Of a DNA stretch of 32,988 nt, positions 21,840 to 28,600 are shown in pieces (within the stretch, counting starts at the first letter, position 1; each line of letters begins with the position of its first letter). A program made the position numbers and the translations under genes. The stretch lies in NCBI GenBank assembly GCA_035531755.1, contig DATKSK010000051.1:1-32988 (forward strand). The letters run 5' to 3'. The DNA is from Acidimicrobiales bacterium (GTDB taxonomy: Bacteria; Actinomycetota; Acidimicrobiia; Acidimicrobiales; UBA8190). The notes beneath the pieces were generated by a model. That model made no database searches and was not told the origin of the DNA. It worked only from the letters and a program-made list of their open reading frames with translations.

Positions 21840-22856
21840 TCAGCTCCCCCCGGCCAGGAGGAGGAGGCCACGCACGCCTCCCAGCGCCCGGAGCAGGTCG
21901 TTCAGGTGCGTGCACGAGGCGACGCCGGTGAGGGTCTCGGGCACCGCCGCGGCCAGCGTGGCCACGGCCGTGCCCACCAGCGCGCCCACGGTGTCGGCCG
22001 CGGCGGGACACTCGGGGAAGGGCAGGACCCGGGGCTCGGCCTCCACCCAGCCGAGCACCCCGTCGACCCCGCCGGCGCGCACGGCGTACTCGTGCAGCAC
22101 CGCCTCGCCGCCCCCGTCCTCTCCCACGGTGTCGCGGAACATCGCCCAGATGCCGAACTCGCCGCCGGGGCCGGCGGTGACGTCGATGCACCGCCGGCGG
22201 CGCATCCAGTCGAGGCCCAGCGGGGCGAGCTCGTGCCAGGCGTGGGGGTCCGCGCCGGGCGACCCCGGTTCGGGCACCGGCACGGGCGGGCAGTCCTGCA
22301 TGGGCACGCCCTCGCCGGCCACCACGCCCCGGACGGCGGCGCCGCCGGCACGCCAGCCCGAGCACAGGTCGGTCATGTGGTCCAGCGCGCCCGGCGGCAT
22401 CAGGTTGGCGGGGTGGTGCCCCTCGCGCCGGGCCAGGCGCATCCACGCATAGCCCGAGATCAGCGCGGCGGCGGGCATGTCGTCGAGCACCTGGCGCAGC
22501 AGGGACCCCGCCTCGTCCGGGGGCACGACCTCGTCGAGATGGCGCCGGAACCCCCCGCCGGCGCGTGCCCCCACCAGATCCTGGGCCCACGGCGCCCCGG
22601 GGGTGGTGGTGAGCGACGTCAGGCACCGCGCCGTGTCGAAGCCGGCGCGCACGCGCGCCTCGGCCAGGACCGTCACGTCGTCGGGCCCGGCGGCCCCGGT
22701 GCGCAGGTCTCGGGCGGCACCCTCCATGGCCAGGGGCGAGCTCCACTCGCCGCGCCGGCCCACGTCGACGTGCATCGTCCGCCGCACCGACCCGGCGGGC
22801 CGCGCCGGCACGCCGGGCAGCGGGTCGCGCAGCACCACGGGTGTGCCCTCGGTCAT
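21840..22856 (-). CDS. DUF2889 family protein
   Basis: 338 residues. It matches my memory of DUF2889: a TMHVDVGR-type N-terminal strand, a RDLRTG and VLAEARVRAGFD region, and a C-terminal CTHLNDLLRAL motif in which Cys/His are conserved. The middle contains an EFGIWAMFRDTVG segment. The function is unknown; DUF2889 genes occur beside aromatic/acyl-CoA catabolic genes in other Actinobacteria and Proteobacteria. No signal peptide or membrane segment is seen, so it is probably cytoplasmic. ATG 22856 is preceded by a -10-like TAGCGT with a 6-nt gap (leaderless), and palindrome site 5 lies 19 bp before that box, so it is likely in the same regulon as the enzymes. Confidence 0.65.
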   Translation of the reverse strand: MTEGTPVVLRDPLPGVPARPAGSVRRTMHVDVGRRGEWSSPLAMEGAARDLRTGAAGPDDVTVLAEARVRAGFDTARCLTSLTTTPGAPWAQDLVGARAGGGFRRHLDEVVPPDEAGSLLRQVLDDMPAAALISGYAWMRLARREGHHPANLMPPGALDHMTDLCSGWRAGGAAVRGVVAGEGVPMQDCPPVPVPEPGSPGADPHAWHELAPLGLDWMRRRRCIDVTAGPGGEFGIWAMFRDTVGEDGGGEAVLHEYAVRAGGVDGVLGWVEAEPRVLPFPECPAAADTVGALVGTAVATLAAAVPETLTGVASCTHLNDLLRALGGVRGLLLLAGGS

Positions 22857-22862
22857 GGGGCC

Positions 22863-22868
22863 ACGCTA
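22863..22868 (-). promoter_or_regulatory. -10-like box of DUF2889 gene (leaderless)
   Basis: TAGCGT on the minus strand ends 6 nt before ATG 22856. Confidence 0.45.
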
Positions 22869-22887
22869 CCCTTCAGGCCCGCGTTCT

Positions 22888-22903
22888 CCGACGCCGGCGT
22901 CAG
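22888..22903. promoter_or_regulatory. Palindromic operator, site 5
   Basis: CCGACGCCGGCGTCAG keeps the 5-6-5 form with one mismatch in the second base. It lies between the divergent DUF2889 gene (start 22856) and thiolase-fold gene (start 22961). Confidence 0.6.
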
Positions 22904-22960
22904 GTTCGCCGGTGCGGGCGGGCGACGGGGCGGGACACGGGTGCACGGGGAGGGAGCCTG

Positions 22961-24112
22961 ATGGCGAGACGGGTGGCGATCGTCGGTGCGGCGCTGTCGG
23001 ACTGCGGGCGGGTGGACGACAAGTCCGCCTTCGAGCTGCACCACCAGGCCACGAGCCGGGCGCTCGCCGACGCCGGCGTCGACCGGCGCGAGGTCGACGG
23101 CTTCATGTCGCACGGCACCGGGGCCCTGCCCCCCATCGAGCTGGCCGAGTACCTGGGCCTGGCCTCGCACATCGACTACATCGACTCCACCGGGGTCGGC
23201 GGCTCGTGCTGGGAGATGTTCCTCGAGCACGCCGTGGCCGCCATCGCCCAGGGCCAGATCGACACCGTCGTCCTCTCCTACGGCTCGACGTCGCGCGCCG
23301 ACCTGAAGCGCCGCATGCGGACCGCCAACCTCTTCTTCGGGAACAGGGGGCCGATCCAGTTCGACGCCCCCTTCGGCCACACCCTGATCGCCAAGCACGC
23401 CATGTCGGCGCGGCGCCACATGCACGAGTTCGGCACCACCATCGAGCAGCTGGCCGAGATCGCCGTCTCGGCGCGCTACAACGCCGGCTTCAACCCCGAC
23501 GCCTACTACCGCGACCCCATCACCATCGAGGACGTCCAGTCATCGAAGATGATCGCCGACCCCTTCACCAAGCTGCACTGCTGCATCCGGTCCGACGGCG
23601 GGGGCGCCATCGTGCTCACGCACGAGGACCGGGCCCGGGACTGCGCCAGCACGCCCATCTGGGTGCTCGGCACGGGCGAGGCCATCTCGCACACCACCAT
23701 GAGCGAGTGGGCCGACTTCACGGAGTCACCGTGCGTGCGCTCGGCCAAGAAGGCCTTCGGGCAGGCGGGCGTCACCCCCGCCGACATCGACGTGGTGGAG
23801 GTCTACGACAGCTTCACCCTGACGGTGCTGCTCACCCTGGAGGGCCTCGGCTTCTGCCAGAAGGGCGAGGGGGGCGCGTTCGTCGAGGGCGGCGCGCTGC
23901 GGGTGGGCGGGGCGCTGCCGACCAACACCGACGGCGGGGGGCTGTCGTCGTGCCAGCCGGGCATGCGGGGCATTTTCCTTCTCGTCGAGGCCGTGAAGCA
24001 GCTGCGCGGCGAGTGCGGCGACCGCCAGGTCGCCGACGCCCGCCTGGCCGCGGTCAACGCCACCGGCGGGTGGATCTCCTCCACCGGCACGGCCATCCTC
24101 GGCCGGGAGTAG
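22961..24112 (+). CDS. Thiolase-fold lipid-transfer protein, Ltp2-like (probable retro-aldolase)
   Basis: 383 residues, a second Ltp2-like thiolase fold, related to the gene at 1632 but not adjacent to a DUF35 gene. The nucleophile position is Gly (G80/G81 in STGVGGSCW; a Cys lies at 83, two residues on). The usual HDCF is VYDSF with Tyr282, and the C-terminal motif is NTDGGGLSSCQPGMRG. As for its relative, aldol cleavage rather than thiolysis is the likely chemistry, possibly with one of the DUF35 proteins encoded elsewhere in the window. ATG 22961 has GGGAGGGA upstream. It is transcribed alone, divergent from DUF2889, with palindrome site 5 between them. SCP-like lipid transfer without catalysis is the alternative. 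Confidence 0.82.
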   Translation: MARRVAIVGAALSDCGRVDDKSAFELHHQATSRALADAGVDRREVDGFMSHGTGALPPIELAEYLGLASHIDYIDSTGVGGSCWEMFLEHAVAAIAQGQIDTVVLSYGSTSRADLKRRMRTANLFFGNRGPIQFDAPFGHTLIAKHAMSARRHMHEFGTTIEQLAEIAVSARYNAGFNPDAYYRDPITIEDVQSSKMIADPFTKLHCCIRSDGGGAIVLTHEDRARDCASTPIWVLGTGEAISHTTMSEWADFTESPCVRSAKKAFGQAGVTPADIDVVEVYDSFTLTVLLTLEGLGFCQKGEGGAFVEGGALRVGGALPTNTDGGGLSSCQPGMRGIFLLVEAVKQLRGECGDRQVADARLAAVNATGGWISSTGTAILGRE

Positions 24113-24120
24113 TCCACCCG

Positions 24121-25602
24121 TCAGCGCGCCGGCAGGGCGATGGCCTTGACCTCGAGGTACTCCTCGAACCCCTCGATCCCGTTCTCGCGCCCCACGCCGC
24201 TCTGGCGGTAGCCGCCGAAGGGCACGTCCGGGGCGTTCCAGAACCCGCCGTTCACCATGAGCGTCCCCGTCCGCACCCGCCGGGCGACGGCCATGGCCCG
24301 CTCCTCGGACGCGCTCGTGACCGCGCCGGACAGCCCGTAGATGGAGTCGTTGGCGATGCGCACGGCGTCGTCGTCGTCCTCGTAGGGGATGACCACGAGC
24401 ACCGGCCCGAAGATCTCCTCCTGGGCGACGGTCGCCTTGGGGTCGACGTCGGCGAAGAGGGTGGGCTCCACGAAGAACCCCTTGTCGAGGTGGGCGGGCA
24501 CGCCCCCGCCGCGTACCAGCCGGGCGCCCTCGGCCTTCCCCTTCTCGATGTACCCGAGCACCCGCTCGCGCTGCTTGGCGCTGATCAGCGGGCCCTGGAG
24601 GTTCGACGCGTCCCACGGGTCGCCGTAGGGCACGCTCGCCATCATGGCGTCCGCCATTTCGAGGAACTCGTCGTAGCGCGACCGGGGCAGCAGCAGCCGG
24701 GTGGTGATGGCACAGCCCTGACCGGCGTGGGTGCACACGCCGATGGCGCTCACCCCGATGGCCCCGCCGGCCTCCTCGACGTCGTCGAGGACGATGTTGG
24801 CCGACTTCCCCCCGAGCTCGAGGAAGACCTTCTTCACGGTGTCGGCCCCCTTGGCCATGATGCGCCGGCCCGTGGCCGTGGAGCCGGTGAAGGTGATCAT
24901 GTCGACACGCGGGTCGGTGGTGAGGACCTCGCCCACCATGTGGTCCGACGAGGCCACCACGTTGACCACGCCGGCGGGGATGTCGGTCTCCTCGGCGATC
25001 ATCCGGCCGAGCGCGGTCGCCGACCACGGGGTGTCGGGCGCGGGCTTGAGCACCACGGTGTTGCCCGCCGCCAGCGCGGGACCGAGCTTGGCGAGATTCA
25101 GGTTGAGCGGGAAGTTCCACGGGGTGATGGCCCCCACGACACCGACGGCCTCGCGCCGCACCAGCCGTCGCTGGGGCTGGCCGAAGACGTCGCGCTCGGG
25201 CAGCCACCGCTCGTACTCGTACCGTACGGGCTGCTCCACCCAGTACCCGAGGTCGTCGATGGGCAGGTCCACCTGGTTGGCGTACGTCAGGGCGATCGGG
25301 CTACCCACCTCGGCCACGGTGATGGACCGCAGCTCCTCCTTGTGGGCGACGGCGGCGGCGTGCAGCTGCTCCAGGCACCGGCGCCGGAGCTCGTGGTCGG
25401 TGGACCACGCGGTCTCGTCGAAGGCGCGCCGCGCCGCCCCGATGGCGGCCTCCATGTCGGCGGCGGTGCCGTCGGCCGTCTCGCCCAGGACCTTCTCGGT
25501 GGTGGGGTCGATGTTGTCGAAGGTCGCCCCCGAGGCGCTCTCGGTGAGCGTGCCGTCGATGAGCAGGCGCGGCTCGGCGCGCACCTCGTGCTCTTCGGTC
25601 AT
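24121..25602 (-). CDS. NAD(P)-dependent aldehyde dehydrogenase
   Basis: 493 residues with every ALDH landmark: N163 in TPWNFP, K186 in VLKPAP, the GSTATGRR turn, general base E262 in LELGGKS, nucleophile C297 in GQGCAITTR, and EEIFGPV near the C-terminus. It oxidises an aldehyde to the acid. Its ATG at 25602 overlaps the stop of the acyl-CoA ligase by 4 nt (ATGA), so the two are coupled: the acid made here could be the ligase's substrate. It is related to the betaine/aromatic aldehyde dehydrogenase group; the exact substrate cannot be seen. It is the last gene of its two-gene operon and convergent with the Ltp2-like gene (8 bp apart). Confidence 0.94.
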   Translation of the reverse strand: MTEEHEVRAEPRLLIDGTLTESASGATFDNIDPTTEKVLGETADGTAADMEAAIGAARRAFDETAWSTDHELRRRCLEQLHAAAVAHKEELRSITVAEVGSPIALTYANQVDLPIDDLGYWVEQPVRYEYERWLPERDVFGQPQRRLVRREAVGVVGAITPWNFPLNLNLAKLGPALAAGNTVVLKPAPDTPWSATALGRMIAEETDIPAGVVNVVASSDHMVGEVLTTDPRVDMITFTGSTATGRRIMAKGADTVKKVFLELGGKSANIVLDDVEEAGGAIGVSAIGVCTHAGQGCAITTRLLLPRSRYDEFLEMADAMMASVPYGDPWDASNLQGPLISAKQRERVLGYIEKGKAEGARLVRGGGVPAHLDKGFFVEPTLFADVDPKATVAQEEIFGPVLVVIPYEDDDDAVRIANDSIYGLSGAVTSASEERAMAVARRVRTGTLMVNGGFWNAPDVPFGGYRQSGVGRENGIEGFEEYLEVKAIALPAR

Positions 25603-27143
25603 GCCGTCGTCTCCCCTCCACCGCCGGCCGGGGCCGGCTCGGTCATCCCGCCGGCCGGGGCCGGCTCGGTCATCCGCTCTTCCCGCAGTCTCGTCTTCAG
25701 GACCTTGCCGTTGGGCTCACGCGGCAGCTCGTCGACGAACTCGACGGTGCGCGGCAGCTTGAAGTCGGCGAGCCGCCCGGCCAGCCGGGCCGTGAGGGCC
25801 TCGGCGTCGCGGGCGCTGCCGGGCCGCACCTCCACCACGGCGTGCACCTTCTGGCCCATGCGCTCGTCGGGCAGCCCGATCACCGCGGCGTCCACCACCT
25901 CGGCGTCCTCGACGAGGGCGGCCTCCACCTCGGCCGGGTAGATGTTCACGCCCCCGCTGATGATGAGGTCGGTGCGGCGGTCGGCGAGGAAGAGGTAGCC
26001 GTCCTCGTCGAGCCACCCCATGTCCCCCACCGTGAAGTAGTCGCCCTGCCAGGCCTGCTCGGTCTTGTCGGGGGAGTTGTGGTAGCGGAAGCGCTGGCCG
26101 GCGAAGGCCGACACGTACACCGTCCCCACCTCACCGGCGGGCAGCACGGCCCCCTCCGCGTCGGTGATGCGCACCGACAGGCCCGGGAAGGGCCGGCCCA
26201 CGCTGCCGGGCTTCTCGAGCCACTCCTCGGGGGAGATGACCGAGGCCATGCCCTCGCTGGCGCCGTAGTACTCCCACACCGTGCCCGGCGGGAACACGTC
26301 GATGATGCGGCGCTTCACCGGCACCGGGCAGGGGGCGGCGGCGTGGAGGACCTTGCGGACGCTGGAGCGGTCGTAGGCGGCCCAGTCGGCCTCGAGGATG
26401 CGGATGAAGTTGGCCGGGACCATCTGGGAGGTCGTGACCCGCTCGGCCTCGATGAGGCGCAGGCACTCGGTGGCGTCCCACCGGGGCATGACCACCACCG
26501 TGCCCCCTTCCCCCAGGCTCATCAGCGCGTAGGCGCTCGGGGCCGTGTGGTACATGGGCCCGGCCATCAGGTGGACGTCGTCGGGCCGGAACCCCCAGAA
26601 CGAGGCGAAGGGGTTGGGGGGCGTCTCGGTCGCCGGCTGGGGGGCGGGGCGGGCGATGCCCTTGGGGCGCCCGGTCGTCCCCGAGGTGTAGGTCATGGCG
26701 GTCACCGGCGTGCCCAGGAAGTCGGGGCGCGGCGGCGGGCGGCCGTCGGGCAGCGCGAGGTCGGACAGCGACAAGGCGGGCACGCCGGCCTCGACGGCGG
26801 CGCCCGACGCGGCGGCCGAGCCGTCGTGCACCACGAGCGCGGCCCCACAGTCCCGGAGGATGTAGGCCGCCTCGCCCGCGGTGAGGCGCGTGGAGATGGG
26901 CACCACGAGGGCGCCGAGGCGCGCCGTGCCGTGCCAGGCGGCGAATGCCTCGATCGAATTCCCCAACATCATGCCCACCCGCTCCCCGGGCGTGGGCGCG
27001 TGGGGCGCCATGGCGTGCGCCGCGGCGTTGGCGGCCCGGTCGAGCTCGCCGAAGGTGGTGCGGCGCTCCCCGCACACGAGCGCCACCCGCTCGGGGTCGA
27101 CCCGGGCGATCCCTGCCAACCCCCTGGGCGCGTCGGCGTGCAT
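25599..27143 (-). CDS. AMP-forming acyl-CoA synthetase
   Basis: 514 residues with a complete ANL motif set: P-loop TYTSGTTGRPKG, A5 YYGASEG, A7 GDMGWLDEDGYL, A8 DLIISGGVNIYPAEVE, and A10 LPREPNGKVLKTRL with its catalytic Lys. It activates a fatty or ring acid to its CoA thioester. The C-terminus carries a nine-residue unit (MTEPAPAGG) twice, from an exact 27-bp tandem repeat; the unit resembles the start of the ALDH gene that follows (MTEEHEV). A -10-like TACACT lies 9 nt before ATG 27143, so the mRNA is probably leaderless. It shares palindrome site 6 with the divergent amidohydrolase operon. It heads an operon with aldehyde dehydrogenase. Confidence 0.93.
   Translation of the reverse strand: MHADAPRGLAGIARVDPERVALVCGERRTTFGELDRAANAAAHAMAPHAPTPGERVGMMLGNSIEAFAAWHGTARLGALVVPISTRLTAGEAAYILRDCGAALVVHDGSAAASGAAVEAGVPALSLSDLALPDGRPPPRPDFLGTPVTAMTYTSGTTGRPKGIARPAPQPATETPPNPFASFWGFRPDDVHLMAGPMYHTAPSAYALMSLGEGGTVVVMPRWDATECLRLIEAERVTTSQMVPANFIRILEADWAAYDRSSVRKVLHAAAPCPVPVKRRIIDVFPPGTVWEYYGASEGMASVISPEEWLEKPGSVGRPFPGLSVRITDAEGAVLPAGEVGTVYVSAFAGQRFRYHNSPDKTEQAWQGDYFTVGDMGWLDEDGYLFLADRRTDLIISGGVNIYPAEVEAALVEDAEVVDAAVIGLPDERMGQKVHAVVEVRPGSARDAEALTARLAGRLADFKLPRTVEFVDELPREPNGKVLKTRLREERMTEPAPAGGMTEPAPAGGGGETTA
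25621..25674. repeat. Exact 27-bp tandem duplication near a stop codon
   Basis: 25621-25647 and 25648-25674 are identical. They encode MTEPAPAGG twice at the C-terminus of the acyl-CoA synthetase on the minus strand, 20 bp before its stop. The unit length equals that of the duplication at 4087-4140. Confidence 0.95.
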
Positions 27144-27152
27144 CGGGCGGCA

Positions 27153-27158
27153 AGTGTA
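27153..27158 (-). promoter_or_regulatory. -10-like box of acyl-CoA synthetase/ALDH operon (leaderless)
   Basis: TACACT on the minus strand ends 9 nt before ATG 27143; palindrome site 6 lies 21 bp upstream of it. Confidence 0.4.
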
Positions 27159-27179
27159 GGAGGGCGGGGCGCCCTGTGC

Positions 27180-27195
27180 CTGACACGGACGTCAG
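27180..27195. promoter_or_regulatory. Palindromic operator, site 6
   Basis: CTGACACGGACGTCAG, matching the 5-6-5 palindrome exactly in both arms. It lies between the -10-like boxes of two divergent operons (27153-27158 minus, 27199-27204 plus), only 3 bp from the latter, so a bound protein could block both. Confidence 0.7.
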
Positions 27196-27198
27196 GTA

Positions 27199-27204
27199 TA
27201 TGAT
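27199..27204 (+). promoter_or_regulatory. -10-like box of the amidohydrolase operon
   Basis: TATGAT, close to the consensus TATAAT, is followed by about 37 nt and a GGGGAGGGG ribosome-binding site before ATG 27242. Unlike its neighbours, this transcript has a leader. Confidence 0.55.
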
Positions 27205-27241
27205 CGCCCCGTTGCCGGGCACGGTCGGGGAGGGGAACGCG

Positions 27242-28522
27242 ATGCAGGCCGAAGATCTCATCCTCGTGAGCGTCGACGACCACGTCGTCGAGCCCCCCGA
27301 CATGTTCGAGGGCCGCGTCCCGGCCAAGTGGAAGGACCGCGCCCCGCGGATCGTCCACAACGACGACGGCACCGACGTGTGGTCCTTCGAGGGCAACACG
27401 ATCCCCAACGTCGGCCTCAACGCGGTGGTGGGGCGCCCGCCCGAGGAGTACGGCATCGAGCCCACGTCGTTCGCCGAGATGCGTGACGGCTGCTTCGACA
27501 TCCACGAGCGCGTTCGCGACATGAACGCCAACGGCGTGCTCGGGTCGATGTGCTTCCCCTCGTTCGTGCAGTTCTGCGGCCAGCTCTTCGCCCGGACCGA
27601 GGACAAGGAGCTGGCCATCGACATGCTGCGGGCGTACAACGACTGGCACGTCGAGTCGTGGTGCGGCGCCTACCCCGGCCGCTTCATCCCCCTGGCCATC
27701 CCGCCCATCTGGGACCCCACCCTCATGGCCGCCGAGGTGCGCCGGATGGCGGCCAAGGGCTGCCACGCCGTGACGTTCTCGGAGAACCCGTCCAAGCTCG
27801 GCTGGCCGAGCTTCCACGCCGCCCACTGGGACCCGTTCTGGTCGGCGTGCGCCGAGGAGGGGACGGTCGTCTGCCTGCACATCGGCTCGTCGTCGCAGCT
27901 GGCCATCACCGCCCCGGACGCCCCGTTCGACGTGCTCATCGCCCTGCAACCGGTGAACATCATCCAGTGCGCCGCGGACCTGCTCTTCTCCCCGGTCCTG
28001 CGCAAGTACCCGAGCCTGCGCATCGCGCTGTCCGAGGGTGGCATCGGCTGGATCCCGTACTTCCTCGAGCGCGTGGACTACGTCTACCAGCACCACCACA
28101 AGTGGACGGGCCAGGACTTCGGCGACATGCTCCCGAGCCAGGTGTTCAAGGAGCGCATCATCACGTGCTTCATCGACGACGCCTTCGGCGTGGAGAACCG
28201 CCGCTTTCTCGAGCTCGACAACGTCTGCTGGGAGTGCGACTACCCGCACTCCGACTCCACCTGGCCCACGGCCCCCGAGATCGCCATGAAGTACCTGGCC
28301 GGCGTGCCCGACGCCGAGGTGAACAAGATCACCCACGAGAACGCCATGCGCCACTTCCGCTACGACCCCTTCGCCCACCGGGCCCGGGAGCGGTGCACGG
28401 TGGCGGCCCTGCGCGCCGAGTCGGCCGACGTGGACACGTCGCTGCGGCCACGGCGCGAAGGCGCCGAGCGCAGGGTCACCCTGGCGGCGGACCTGACCCG
28501 CATCGGGGACTCGCGCGACTGA
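27242..28522 (+). CDS. Amidohydrolase_2 family metal-dependent hydrolase/decarboxylase (ACMSD-like)
   Basis: 426 residues. The N-terminal metal motif is D12-x-H14 (SVDDHVVEPPDMF). A mid-barrel CLHIGSS carries the next His, and ECDYPHSDSTWP supplies the C-terminal acid. It ends with a polar tail of about 50 residues not present in its relatives. It is paralogous to the proteins at 14589 and 28601. A strong GGGGAGGGG site precedes ATG 27242. It heads a three-gene + operon (second amidohydrolase, thiolase-like protein) divergent from the acyl-CoA synthetase/ALDH operon and under palindrome site 6. Hydrolysis or decarboxylation of a ring-derived acid is inferred from the family only. Confidence 0.87.
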   Translation: MQAEDLILVSVDDHVVEPPDMFEGRVPAKWKDRAPRIVHNDDGTDVWSFEGNTIPNVGLNAVVGRPPEEYGIEPTSFAEMRDGCFDIHERVRDMNANGVLGSMCFPSFVQFCGQLFARTEDKELAIDMLRAYNDWHVESWCGAYPGRFIPLAIPPIWDPTLMAAEVRRMAAKGCHAVTFSENPSKLGWPSFHAAHWDPFWSACAEEGTVVCLHIGSSSQLAITAPDAPFDVLIALQPVNIIQCAADLLFSPVLRKYPSLRIALSEGGIGWIPYFLERVDYVYQHHHKWTGQDFGDMLPSQVFKERIITCFIDDAFGVENRRFLELDNVCWECDYPHSDSTWPTAPEIAMKYLAGVPDAEVNKITHENAMRHFRYDPFAHRARERCTVAALRAESADVDTSLRPRREGAERRVTLAADLTRIGDSRD

Positions 28523-28600
28523 GCCGGTCGGCCCGGCGGGATCGAAACGGCCGATCGGCGGCACCCGGGGCCGCGGCCTGAGCGGACGGGGAGGACACCA

